64,000 nt of DNA from Aquanectria penicillioides. Lineage: Eukaryota; Ascomycota; Sordariomycetes; Hypocreales; Nectriaceae. A model generated the notes under the pieces. The model saw only the letters and a list, made by a program, of their open reading frames with translations, did no database searches and had not been told where the DNA came from. Below are positions 13,890 through 27,399 of the stretch, piece after piece. The translations under genes and the position numbers were made by a program. The stretch lies in NCBI GenBank assembly GCA_003415625.1, contig PYIU01000003.1, positions 1-64,000 of the forward strand, given 5' to 3'. Each line of letters opens with the position of its first letter. The first letter of the stretch is position 1.

Positions 13890-16800
13890 TAAGAATCTAG
13901 AGTTAATTGCATTCTTATTGATAATTAAGCTATAGAATTAATTAATAACCCTTTTATTGCTAATATTATATTAGAAATTAATGCTGCAAAATGTATAAAA
14001 GTAAAATTAAAAGAGAAATTGGCTAGTTAAGAAAAGGAAAAAGGAACTTAGTCTTTTATTTAGGTTATAAATAGGGAACTTATTAAGAATAGGGAGATTG
14101 CTAATATTATTCTTAAAGAAAAGGATTAAAATGCTTTTAATTAAATGCTTAAGGTTATTTAGATAAGGAGATAAGTTTATAAAAAGGTAATAGAATTAAA
14201 AGTTTAAATAACTATTAAGGACTTAATTACTCTTAACTCTCCTTTAGGTAATAATATCTTAAAGATAGTTTTTAATTATATAAAGGGAATAAAAGAAGTT
14301 AAATAAATAAAACCTAAACTTTTATTAAAAAAGAGATAGATCTAGCAAGCTGCTAATTTAATTATAATTAATAATCTAAAAGCAATATTCTTAAAGGAGT
14401 ACTTTAACTATATTACTAAGCAATATAGTATTAATAGTATATTAATTAAAAAGGAATCTAAACCTTATTATATACTATTGCCTAAAGAATACCTTATTAA
14501 GGATTAAGGAAGTATTAATAAAGTTAATATTAGCTATATAATAATTAAAGGGAGAAAAGTTATATTTAATTAAATGCATTTAATAGTCTATATAAACGTT
14601 TTAGACTAATAGCATTAAAGAACTTTAGCCTAATGCTAAGAACTGCCAAAAATTTAAGTAAAGTTAAGTAATTCTAATAGAACAATTTAAAAAGCTTTAG
14701 TGAATTTTAAGTTAAAAGGAAATATTATTTTCAATAAAATAATATAAAAATACAAGCTAAAAGTAAAGCCTATAAAAGCTTCTACTATATCCTACTTTAA
14801 TAATTAAATCTAAATGTATAGAGAAATAGATATTAAGCTATTTTTTAGAAATGTTTAAATAGTATAGAGATTCTATATTGCTTTAAGAGAATATATTTTT
14901 ATTTCTTTTATTTTAGAAATGCTTTTTATTAGGGCTGCTAAAGTTATATTTAACTATATATTTCCAAAAGGAAAAATACTTCTATAATATTAATTTAGCT
15001 TAATTAAGATTATTATACTTACTATTAGGAATATTAAATAGAATGCCTTAAGGAGTATAGAGACTACTTAAGGCAATTAAAGATAAGTTCCTAAAGTTCT
15101 TTTAGACCAATAGAATTATAGGGTCTAAAAGAAAACAATAATAAGCAATTAATTAAATAGTTAAATAAGGCATTAATAGAAGCAGTAATTCAATTAATAG
15201 TTAGGAATTAATTAAAGGTTAACTATATAAAGGTAATAAAGATAAAGAAGAAGCTACAGTTAGCTATATATTAGAGAGGGGAGGTAGTACTTATTAATAT
15301 AATATATAAATAAAAAGCCAATAAAATATATCCTAAAGATAATATTCTATTAAATAGATCTATCCCTAAAGGGGATCTATATTAAAAGGAGAAAAGATAG
15401 AAGAAAGTAAAAAGAAACCTTAAAGAGAAGTTTAAGTACTTAAAGCTTTTAATACTTAAGTTCTCTAAAATAGCTAAAGGATTAAGGCTATATAAAGAAA
15501 GACTTTAGAAAGTAATTAATTAAATAAAAGGGATCTTTATTAATAAAGAAAGAAGTATTCTTTTAGAAATTCTCTATAATAGAGAAGTAGCATTTATTTA
15601 GGATTTTAAAGAGTATAGAAGACTAGACCCTAAAGTGGCCCCTTTATAGATTATTAAGATAATTAAATATAAAGCTTAATAAATAGGAAATATTTTAATC
15701 CCTAAAGGATTAAAAAAGAAAGTTATTAAGTTACTAAAAACTTAAATAAAAAAAGGAATCCTTTAAGAGTTTTATGCTGCCTATTAGAACCTATATATAC
15801 TAGTGGTGAAAAAGGATAGTAGACTTTACTTAATTAATTTAGCTAAAAGATATAATATATATATAATATAGAATAGATTAATTCTTTTAGGAGCTGATGA
15901 ATTTTTAGCTGAATTTAAAATATATAAAATCCTGACTTTTTTAGACTTTTTTTTAGGATATAATTAAATTTCCTTAATAGAGGAAAGTTAGGATTTAATA
16001 ACTTTTAATATACTATTAGGGCTTTTTAAAATGTGCACCTTACTATAAAAAGGAATTAATTTAATAGTATAGTTCTTAAGGATTATAATTAAAATCTTTT
16101 TTAATTTATTATTAAAAGTCTATTAAGCCTTTTTAAATAATATTACTATTAAAGGACTAAAAACTAAGTATAATAGAGAAGAGATGCTTTTTAGTATATA
16201 GAAATTTATTTTAAAGCATTTAATTAATTTAAATAAAACTCTTTTAAATATTAAGCTATTTAAGTGCATAATTTCTATAGGGAAGTTAAAGTTCTATTAA
16301 TATACTACAGTTATTATTGGATATTTATGCAATATAGCTAAAAGGCAGCTAGTAAAGGAAAAAGTGATTAAGATTAATAAATAGGAAAGATACTATAACC
16401 TAAAGTAGGTTAAAGTGTTTTTAGGAATTATAGGCTATTATTAAATTTAGGTTAAAAGATATACCTAAATTGCTAGACCTTTTATTTAATTATTAAGGAA
16501 GAATGCTATATAAATATAGAGTAAGGAATAAGCCAATACTATAGTGGTTCTTAAAGAAAAAATAATCTTTACTTCTATTCTAATAATATTAGACCTTTCT
16601 AAAGGATTTAAGGAGATTATCCTTATAATTAATGCTAGTAAAGAAGGCTAAGGTATAGTATTAATATAAATAATAAAGGGGAAGAAGCATTTAATAAGGT
16701 ATAAATCTAGTCTTTAAACTCCTATAGAATAAAGGTATAATGCTATTAAACTTAAATATAAGGGCATATTATATAGGATTAAATGCTTTTATAGCTATAT

Positions 16801-18360
16801 ATATAAATTGCCCTTTATTTTAAAGATAGATTCTTAAGTTTTAGTCTATTAGCTTAATAATAAGGCTAGTAATATTTTTAGTATAATAATTATTTAATAG
16901 ATTGATTATATTTTATTATTTAACTTTATTATTTAATACATTTCTAAAAATAAGAATAATATAGCTAATAGGCTATTTAGGAAAAGTCTAAAAGCATTTA
17001 ATTAAATGGACTAAAAGGCTAAAGGTAATATTAAAGAGTTTATTAATGCTTATCTTAATATTATTAAGATTAAGGATAAATTAATAGAGTTAAAAAAGAA
17101 TTATAGTGGATCTTTATTGCAATTAAGGAAATACTTGCTTTTATTAAAAAGGCTAATAGGTATTACCCTATAGAATTATTGATGCTTATAGCTAAAGGCT
17201 AAAAAACACTTTATAAGAGATAGTTGCTTATAGATTAGGGCTAAAGAATAAAGAGGTAACTTAAGGTTAGTTGTAAAGAAGGAAGATATTTAAAAGGATT
17301 TAATTAAATTATGCTATATTAATAAAGAGTATTATAGTTATAATGCTATTTATGCACTTCTCTTTAAAAGGTACTATTAGTAAGGTGCAAAAAGAAGTAT
17401 TATAGAAGCTATTAGGCAGTGCCTAATATATTAGATGTATATTCCCTAAAGACTAATAGAAGCCTTTATATCTATTAAGCCTATTTATTTAATAATAAAG
17501 ATTTATTTTAATAAATAGTATATGCCTTTTAATAAAGGATTTAAATTTATACTAAAAGCTAAATGCAACCTTTATAAATAGATAGAGGCTAAGCTAATCT
17601 TAAGATTAAATAGTTATTATATTGTAAAATTCCTTAAAAAACTATACTATTAGTATAGAATGCTAAAAAGAGTGATTATTAATAATAGAAAAGAGATTAT
17701 AAAAGGGATTCCTAAAGATCTTAATAGCCTTAATATAGAAGTTATTAATATTTTTATTTATAACCCTAAAGTAAATGGACTTATTAAAGGTAATTATACT
17801 ACTATAATAAGTTTCCTAAAGAAAAAGGGTAAAGAAAAAGGAAAATAGATAAATATTTTGCTAATGGCTTTACTAGCTAAAAGAGCAGCTATTTGCGCTT
17901 TATATAGGAGATTACCTTTTTATCTACTTTATAGATAGGAGCTAGTCCTTTTTCTGGAAGTGGAAGTGCCTATATGGCGTTTAATTAAATGAAATAATAT
18001 AACTTTTGCTAAGAACCTACTTAAGTAAAGAATTAAGATTTTAAAGCAAAAGTAGGAAGATATAAAAGAAGCTAGGCAATAAGTAACTGCATTCTAAAGG
18101 TTAATTGCTAATAAAAAGACCAAAAAGAATTAATATAAACTATATAAAAAGCCTCTTACTATAGGAGATTTAGTTCTTTAGTATAATATATAGAATTAAA
18201 AGGATATATTTTATATTATAAAGATGAAGCTGTATTGGTTAGGCCCTTATAGAATTGCTAATGCATTTAATAAAATAAAGAGTTATATTCTTAATACTAT
18301 AGATAGAGTTAAGCTTTTTAGTATAATCTATAGTAATTAGTTAAGGAAGTTTATAGAGAA
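13890..18360 (+). pseudogene. pol remnant of inner Gypsy: (PR)-RT-RNase H-integrase
   Basis: A possible aspartic-protease Asp is at 13920-13922 (LID..), tentative. RT spans about 15800-16170: VKKDSRLYLINLA, then FLDFFLGYN at 15942 and FLNNITIKG at 16130, the last matching the FLDD catalytic box with both Asp codons changed to Asn. RNase H starts near 16624 (INASKEG, matching DASxxGxG). Integrase covers about 17260-17850, including a 62-codon open piece at 17660-17848 with YNPKVNGLIKGNY. A GPY-like module (WLGPYRIANAF) is at 18236. Asp-to-Asn and Gln-to-stop changes throughout are what C:G to T:A mutation would give. Inactive. Confidence 0.8.
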
Positions 18361-21300
18361 TAAGGATAGGTAGTGGGTAAATAGGGATAATAAAGAGACT
18401 TTTAGTATAAGTTAGAAAGTACTACTAAAGGTAAGAAAAGAAAGAGAAGCATTTAATTAAATGTAAACTAAATCTATAGAATAGTAGGAATAGAATAAAC
18501 TTAATTTAAATGCTATAAAAAGCTTAAATAATAATATTATAATATGCATTTATATTAGGCCTAAAGAGATTATTAAAGTTTAAATTCTAAAGATAAGTAG
18601 CGATTAGTAAATACAGTACTAAAATATAATAAGCAATTAATTAAATAATTAGCAATAGCATTAAGCTAAGAATAGCTAGATTGCTATTAGGGGAGGGGTA
18701 TTAAAAGTTAAAAAGGGAGAAGTAAAAATACTAAAACTAATACTATATTAAAAAAAGATAAGCTATTTAAGATAAAGTAAGAAAGTAAGATAAAAAGCAA
18801 TTAAAGGCAAGTAAAAGGATAGTAAAACTGGATAAAACTAAATAAAAACAACTAGAAATTAGCTAAAAACCTTAAGAAAATGCTAAAAATCCCTAAAAAT
18901 CCCTTAAAAATCTATTTAAAAACTTTAAAAATTACACTAAAAATCAATAAAAATAGAATAAAAATGCCTAAAAACTATAGTAAAAGGGTTAAAATTATTT
19001 AAAAATAGGTAAAAATGTATAGAAAATGGCAGAAAGTGAAGTATTAATGTCTATAAAAAATTTAGAAATTTAAATATATTTAGTGGAAATTAAGTTTTAA
19101 GGTTATTGAAATAATATAATAATAGCAATAGCCTTAAAGAGTATAGAAACACTTAATTAATTGCTTTATAGCACTATTTTCTATTTATTAAACTATTATT
19201 AATAAATTAAAAACTATATTTAGCTAGTTTATACTAAAAGATAAGCTAAAGACTATTATTTTTATTGATTGAAATTTACTTTATGCTTTTAATTAAATAC
19301 TTTTTATGCTTACTTAATTAACTGGCAATTACTAGCTGTATTGCTAGTAGGAAAATTGCATACAATTTGCAGGTAAGTAGTTGGCCTAAGAAAATCTACT
19401 GCAAAAGTTAATAGTTAAGTAAACTTACTAATAATATTTATACTACTTAAAGGAAAGTTATAAGGGCCTTTATAAAGACCCTTTAGTTAATATTTATAAA
19501 GGAAGCTTTATTTGCATTTAAATTAATTGTTTTAAATACAATTAGTATAGTAGCTATCTATATAACCTAATGCTAAAATATATATATAGAAAGGAGTAAG
19601 GATATATTTATTATAGGCAAAAACTATAGAAGTATATAATTAAATGCATTTATAATATATAAGGGGGTTAGTGTATTTAATAAAGGCAATAATAAGTGCC
19701 TTAATATATTTAAGGCAAATTGGCAATTAAGTTAAAAAGTACTCTATTGGGTAAGCCTATTCTATAGGGATATATATAGACTGAAGTTAATGCTAAAGGA
19801 AAAGATCTGCTTTAAAATAAAGTATTAAATTGCAAAATAGTAATTGTAAAATAAACTATTAAGTAAGTTTACAATTAATCTACTTGCTATCTTCCTTAAA
19901 GGCAATTTTAATATATAAGGGCTAGTTAAGTTAGTTAAGAGCTTAAAAGCTATAAATCTAAATATTAAAGTATTGCTAAATCTAAAAGTATTTAATTAAT
20001 TATTAAATAAAAATAATAGTTAAAAAGCAATATAAAAAGGGGTATTTATTAATTGTTTAATAGCAGTATTAATAGTGTTAGTTAAAGCCTTATAGAAGAA
20101 ACTATTATAGGTATGCTAATAAGTAAAGCATTAATAAAAGAATTTAAAAGCCTAAATATAGCTAATAGTAAGATTGCATATATTAAGGAAACAATCATAA
20201 GGTATAGAGGCAAGAGACTTAAGCTTATTATAATATAAAGCTATTATAAGATAAAGAATGAAAATTGCAGTAATAGCTAAAGGTATAAAAGAATTAAAGA
20301 GGTAAAGAATAATAAGTAAAAAAGGAAAAAAAAAAGGGGGGCTAATGCAATACTTTTATAATAAATAGGAAATTAACCCTTAAGATTTAAGGTAGAAACT
20401 AAATATTAATAAAATTCTTATTAAATACCAAAAAGTATACTATTTTAAGAAACTTGTTGGTATTTATATATATATAAATATTAGAATAGTAATTTATTTA
20501 AATAATACTAAACTAAAAATAAAGGCACTTAAGTTATATTAACCTACTTTATGCTTATAACTTTTTCCCTCCTTTTAATAATTTTATAATAAGTTATATT
20601 ACTTTAACTTTATTTATAATACCTATAAAATACTAATAATCTTTATCTCTTAAGTTATAAGCATTTAATTATAAGCTTTTAAACTTTTTATTAATCTTTA
20701 CTTTATTTTATAATAGGGCTAAAGAAAGCAACCTTAAGTGTGACTACTTTAAAGGCGCAATTTTTAATGCTAAGTAAAGACCTTTATATAGCTAAAGGAG
20801 TTATTTAAAATAAAGGTAGGATTGGAGATTTCTTTTCTTTTAATAAAGAAAATACTATTAAAATATTTAATTAATTGCTTAATAGATAATCTATACTATT
20901 CTATCCTTAAATAAATTAGGATTATTAGTTTAATAAGTTAAAAACTTGGCCTATTTTAGGTAATAAAAGCAATTTAAATTCTTAGCTTATTAATATTAAT
21001 TGCTTTAAAGACTTCCCTTTTAACTTTTGTTAAGCCTAAATATTCTATTATTAAGATCTATAGGACTTATTTAAAAATCTATAGAAGAAGGAAATAGCCT
21101 TAAACTTTAGTATTTAAGCTCTTTTTATTACTTTTACCTATAGATTTATTAATGTCCTTATAATTTACTAAATTAATCTTTTAATTGCAAGCATTAAGGT
21201 TAAAAAGAATAAATAAAAGCAAAAGAGCTTCTTTTATAAGCTTTTATTAAAAGGGATAAATGTTAAAAAGACTAAATATTCAATTGGTTTTATGCCTATA

Positions 21301-23228
21301 GAATTCCAATAAGTAATATATAATAAAAGGCTATTAGTTAGCTTTACTTACTTTATTAATACTATTTATTAAAGCTTCTTTATTTAAAATAAATAGCTAA
21401 AGCATTTAATTATTTATAATACTATTAATATCCTTTAGAATAAGTAAGCTATTATACTTACTATAATATAAAGGGAGATTATAACTAAAATAGGATTGCC
21501 CTATAATTTTTCTATTTTTATTATGCCTATTATTAAGCAAGCTAGAAATTAAAAATATAGTTTCTTAAGCGCTTTCTTTTTCTTCCTTAATATTTAGGGA
21601 ATAGTTAGATTTATTAAAACTTTAATTATTAAATGCTTTATAATTTAGCTTTTAATCTTTAATAGTAGTTATAATGCTATTAATAATCCCCTTTTAGCAT
21701 TAATACACTATAATTAGGTTTTTATTAAGTATAAATAAAGGAAAAGTATTTAATTAATTGCTTTAAATGCCAATTAAATATAAGACTTTATTAGTACTAT
21801 TATCCTTAATAAACTTAATATTGCTAATAGAAAGTTCTTTAATTAATATAAGCTTATAGAACTTATTAGAATCTAGAAATCTATTTATATCCTAAGATTT
21901 TAAAATAGTTCCTTTAATATTTAGTGGCTTTATATTAATTTAAAAGGTTATTATGCAATAAGCTAAAAGGGAATTAATTATTAAACTTTTAGAAATAAAT
22001 ATTAAATTGTCCTAAAGCCATTTAGTCCTTAAGGCAATAGCTATTAGATAAGTCTGCCTTTACTATTAGGCCCTTAATTGCCCTATTGTTTTTTAGCTAA
22101 TAATTTAATTAAATGCTATTAAACTTATAGGTATTAGATAATAGATAGATTTTCTATTAAGATTAATAAATCTACTAAAGTTCTTATTACCTTAAGTAAT
22201 AATAAAGAAGAAGGTTTTAAATAAACCCTAAACTGCTAAAATTAAAGCATTAAAGCAACTTGCCTTTACAGTCTATACCTTAAGTTTAAGACTTCTGCCT
22301 TTAAACTTACTATTAAGCCTAAACTGGTAATTAAACCTGCCTAGCCTCTATATAAATTGCCTATTAGCTTACTAATTTATATAAGCACTGCTTAATTAAG
22401 CGCACTTAAAAAAGAAATCTAGATTAATTAAAATGCACCTACTTGTTTTAATGCATTTAATTAAATATTTATTGACTTTTTAGGTAAAGGGCAAGTGATT
22501 AAGTTAATTTAATTAGTTTAATAGGTACCTTTATTTAAGTTAGCCGTTTTATAGCAATTTAATTAAATAGACTTAAATTTACCTACTGCTAAAAGTAATA
22601 AATAGAGTTTTTATAAGCGCTTTATATTGCCTTTATTAGTTCTTTAATTAGCTAAGCATATAGCAAAAGAAAGGAGTTATACTATAATTGCTAATACTAT
22701 AGTTAGAAACATTATTAATATTGCTATTTGGACTTAATAAGGTAATTATAACCTAAACTATATTGCCCTTACTAAAAGAAAGATAATTACTAGAATTAAA
22801 TAAATGAATTTACTTTAGATTAATTAATAGGCTATTCTTAAACTCCTTTAGATAAAGAGCTAAATCTTTTATATGCTAAAAGGATTAATTTTAATAAATT
22901 AATAAAATAAGATTATAACTATTGCTTATAAGCTATTTAAACCTTTAATTTCTATTTATCAATTTTATATTAATTAATACTGCAATTAAGAATTGCATTA
23001 TAGAAAAAGGTAATAGTAAAGTTAAAATAAAGAGGTTAGGTATTAAAAGCAAAATAAATTATAAAGGGAGATAATAATAGGTTAGATAATAGATTATAGG
23101 TGTAAAGCATTTAATTAAATGCTTCCTTTAAGATTTTCTTTATATTTAAATAGATTAAGCTTAAAGTTTTCCTTTTATATTATGCCTTTAGTCTATTTAA
23201 GGGCAAGCATTAAGGCATTAAAGAGGGA
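18361..23228 (+). other. long 3' extension of the Gypsy family between integrase and 3' LTR
   Basis: About 4.8 kb with no recognised retroelement domain, present at the same length in the outer copy (about 1775-6650 reversed). Most Gypsy elements have only a few hundred bases here. If stops are read as former Gln codons, parts of the minus strand at about 21250-20520 and 20300-19950 give protein-like sequence without obvious homology to me, so an antisense gene captured by the family is possible. The region ends in a purine run (AAAGAGGGA, to 23228) fitting a polypurine tract. Confidence 0.5.
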
Positions 23229-23611
23229 TAAATTAAAGTCTAGAGTAATATAGATCAATCTATTATTAGGTTAGTTAAAAAGATAAAAGGGACCTTAAAG
23301 ATATAGAAAATAAATAGGCAGTTTTCTTTAATTAATTTTTATTTTTAAAATTTTAAATTCCTTACATTTAGACCCTATTGAAGTTTTAGTGCAGCCCTTT
23401 ATAATATTACTTTATTTATGACTTTCTGCTCTATTTTCTTTCTTTCTTTTCTTTAAGGGACACTCTAAAGCATTTGATTAGATGCTTTAACACTCTTTTA
23501 AGTTGTTTGCAGCTGCTTAAGAAGGCTGTTTGGTCTTTAACTGAACCTGCTTACCTTATACCCTTTTAGGTGGGGTGTGTGTTTTGGCCAGTGTCCCTAT
23601 CTACTAATACA
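23229..23611 (+). repeat. 3' LTR of inner Gypsy element
   Basis: 383 bp; starts TAAATTAAAG and ends CTACTAATACA. It is followed by ATAC and then by resumption of the outer element at 23616. Confidence 0.93.
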
Positions 23612-24959
23612 ATACTTCTTTTTTTTAGCAATCTATTATTTTTATGCATTTAGCTTATTTATTATTATAACCTTAACTTAGCTATAAATCTTAAAGGTAA
23701 GGAATTTTAGGATCTATAAAATAACTATTTTTCTTACTTTTCCTTTAATAGTAAGCTTATATATTAGTTTTAAGGGCAATAAAAGTTTCTATTACTTTAT
23801 TTAAATAAAGCTAGCATTACTATTATAGTCTATAAATCCCCTTCTTCTATCTTTTATAAAAAGTAAGCAATAGTTTAAAAAATGCCTTACTTTTATATAA
23901 TAAAAGCACTTTAGATCTTTATTATAATTTATATTAATATAAAAATTATAATAGAGATATATATAATTAAATTCTTTTATTTAATTAAGGTTATTTTTAA
24001 CTAATAATAACAATCCTATTTTTAATTAATTAATCTCTTAATATATAATTCTCTTTAACTTTTATAATTTATTTATAATATTTTAGGCTATATTAATTTA
24101 TAGCTTTTTTATTCCTTTAGTAAAAAGACTTAACTTCTCTTTTAAGCTTTAGATAAAATTAAGGAATTTAAGCTTTTAATACTAAAGCTAATTTTAATAA
24201 ATAAAAGGTTTTTTAGTTTTCCTAAAATATCTAAAGTTATTATTCTTCTTTTCTATTTAAAAGATTTAAATTCCTTTCTTAGCATTAAGGAAGTTCTTAA
24301 TTAGCTTAATTATCTCCTTATACCTTATTATTCTTAAGGTATTTAAGTATTTCCCTTTCTATTAATAAATATTAATAATAATATTTTTTAATATAGCATT
24401 ATAAATAGTTTAAGCCTATACTATAAAAGCCTTTTAGCTAATAGAATTTACTTTTTTATTAAATTAAATATACTTTATAAGCTACTAAAAGATAACTCTA
24501 TACTTTATAAATTAAATTAAAGTTATATTTATTTACTAAAGCTTATTTTTAGGTAAATTTAATTAATTTAAATCCTAATACTTAAAGGTTTTTAAGAGAT
24601 TTTACTTTATAGTAGCCTAATTATTGCCTTTTAGTAAGTTTATAATATTTTAAGATACTTTAAAGGTTATATAGTATATTAAAGCTTTACTCTTTACACT
24701 ATTTATAACTCTTTAATTAATTATAAATTTATTATATAATTTAAGGAAATATATAATATTCCTTTTATTAAAAATTATATTAAGCAATTAAATAAAGATA
24801 ATAGTTACTTTTATTATTTTAGCTAATATATTTAATTTATTCTTTTTAGGAATATTAGTATTAATAGTATTAATTAACTTAAAAAGAATAGTTAAAGATT
24901 ATTAATTATATTAACCCCTTTTACTTTTAATAAAGCTTAAGGGGTTTAATTATATTTAA

Positions 24960-25214
24960 TTATTTTATTTATTAATACTCTATAGACCTATAAGGTAGAT
25001 AGTGCTTTTATACTATATAAATAAAGGAAAAAACTATACTAATAGAATAAAAACCTTTATTTAATATAATATTAAACTTAATGCAGGTTCCCTATAGAGA
25101 AGCATTAAATTAAAAGTTAATTTAATACTATTATTAAGATATCCTATTTACCTAATTGTAGGGTTAGTAAGCAAGGTAAAAATAGGGCCTACAATAGGCC
25201 CAAATTGCCTATAC
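24960..25214 (-). other. leader segment of outer Gypsy, left of the Copia insertion
   Basis: Together with 31987-32205 this is roughly 480 bp of outer-element leader that the inner copy lacks at about 12465. It contains a perfect 7-bp inverted repeat GGGCCTA-CAA-TAGGCCC near 25185-25201, well above the local GC level. It lies between 5' LTR and gag, so it would be untranslated RNA of the element. Confidence 0.7.
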
Positions 25215-25438
25215 TATTAAACCTAAGGTATTCTATATATAGGGAAATATTAAAACGCACTTTAGATTATAGAAATAAAGCTTAAAATAATTAAATAAAG
25301 GTTATATAAATACAATATAGCTCTATTAGGTTTAATGCAACCCAACCCCTCTTTTAAAGCCTAAGCAATAAAGTAAGGCTAAAAAGGATAAAAAGAAAAC
25401 AAAAATATATATAATTATACAATTAGTTCGGTTTAATA
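25215..25438 (+). repeat. 5' LTR of Copia copy 1
   Basis: 224 bp, begins TATTAAACC and ends GGTTTAATA; inverted termini correspond to TGTTAAACC/GGTTTAACA seen unmutated in copy 3. Confidence 0.92.
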
Positions 25439-27399
25439 ATTAAGAGTCTTAAAGCTATATTTATTAGTGCAGCTATAACTATTTAATTAAGCTCTAAAAG
25501 CGAGAAATAAACCTTATATCTTAATTCTAAACTAAATATATAAAATAACCTTTAAGACCTATATCCTTAATAACCTAAATAACTAAAAAACCTTTAAATA
25601 AAGCTATAAAGTAAAAATCACTATAGAATAAATTAAAAAGCTTAAAATCCTTAAGGACTCTTTTTAATTTAAGACTATTTAAATTTTTAAGCCTATAATG
25701 CTAACTACTATAAAATACTTTATAAAAAAGAAAGCTAAAGCTAAAAGCTTAAGATTAAAGTTTATTCAATTAATATAAAGAGCAACTATAATAATAGAGC
25801 TGCTTCCTAAAGACTAAAAACTGCTAAAATGCAAGCTTATAATATTTTGCTATAATTAAGAAAAATACAAAATTAAAGCAAATAGAATCTATAATATCTT
25901 TAATTAAATAATAGAGAAAATAAGCCTTTATTACATTTAAATATATTTACCTATAATAAATAAAGGGAATAATAATAATAATATTATAAAATTCTATAAT
26001 AACTTTAAAGCTATATATAGAATTAATAATACACTAAAAGGAAAACAAGCTTAAAAACGCTATTTTAAAGTGCTAAAATAGACTTTAAACCCTAAAATTA
26101 TCTAGTAAGATTAAATTATTAATTAAGAACAGTCTATAAAGATTGCAACTATAAGAAATATTACTAAAGCCTTATACCTAAATGTATAGTTTATAGACTT
26201 AAAATAATACCTTAAAAGTTACTTTTAAATATTCCTTTAAATTACTAAAGCATAATATAAAGATGCTATTAAGAAAAGTATCTATATATTAGCTACTTTT
26301 GCTTTAAGTTTTAAATATAAGATTAAAAAAAAAAAGAAACTAAAGGAAAGCAATATAAAGCTCTAATATAAAAAGGGAACTTTAGATCTATATTCTAAAG
26401 CTTAAACCTACCTTCTAAAAAACATTTTTATTTAAAAAGCTTATAATTTAAATAACCTAAATTAAAGAAATAAAAACAAACTCTAAAAGAAAACAATTAC
26501 TATATTTTATATAGGAAATTACACTTTAATGCTAATACCTAAAAGTGCTAGATTGCATTCCCTAAAAATATACTTAAGCAAATAGAAAGGCAAAAGTGAA
26601 TAGATAAAAGATAGGAAATATAGTTAAAAGATTAAATTAAAGTCTAAAAACTATATAAAAAGCTTAAGAAGCAAACTGCATAACTAATTAAAGATTTAAA
26701 CTAATAACCAATATTACAAATCCTAATCTTAAATTCTATAGCTATTTTCCTTATTTTATATAGTAAATACCTATTATAAATCTCAATTATATTTAACTTA
26801 AGGACAATACTATATATTTTTAATAATAAAAAGAAATTTAAGAATCTTAAACTAGCTTTATTTAGTAAAGTTGTCTTTATTAAATTAAAGAACCTTTTAA
26901 TCTTAGGATATAAAGATATAAAAATTAAAGTTTAAAATCTATAAGGCAAAGCTCATTTTCTTATTTTAAGGCATATTGCTTACTGCCTATAAATTAAAAT
27001 AAATCTAGTTTTATTAAAAAAACTCTATTAATATAGTTATTAATAGAATTAAAGAAATAAAAACAATATTCTAAAATATAAAAGTAAGCAAGCTTTATAT
27101 AGATTAAAGATTGCCTATAATTAATATATTTTAGATTATAAGCCTATTATTTAAAAATAAAGCTTATTTATAATAAATAAACCTTATTATAACTTATAGA
27201 TACTAAAACATCTATAATAAGCAAAAGCTATAAAATAGCACTGCCAATTAAATTATTTAGGACCTAAAGCATTAAAATACTTAATTAACTATACTATTAA
27301 TATAAAGATTAAAGGCCTAATAATAGTTAAATATAATGCTTATAAATTAAGTAAGATAAAATGCTAAAAGCACTATAAACTATAAATATAAAGCTTAAT

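Larger units (their letters stand above)
11200..23611 (+). mobile_element. inner Gypsy LTR retrotransposon nested in the outer copy
   Basis: Complete 12,412-bp element with 383-bp LTRs at 11200-11582 and 23229-23611. It interrupts the outer copy at the point equivalent to 13805-13808 of itself. Flanking ATAC is present on both sides (11196-11199, 23612-23615); six bases AATACT match if the terminal T and A are counted. Internal order is leader, Gag with CCHC knuckle, a possible protease, reverse transcriptase, RNase H, integrase with GPY-like end, then an unusually long 3' stretch of about 4.8 kb. RT before integrase places it in Ty3/Gypsy. RIP-like transitions have introduced stops throughout, but fewer than in the outer copy. 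Confidence 0.93.

Noticed and set aside
17660..17848. 62-codon ORF as a separate small gene
   Set aside because: It is a chance stop-free piece of the Gypsy integrase core, repeated at 7156-7344 in the outer copy.
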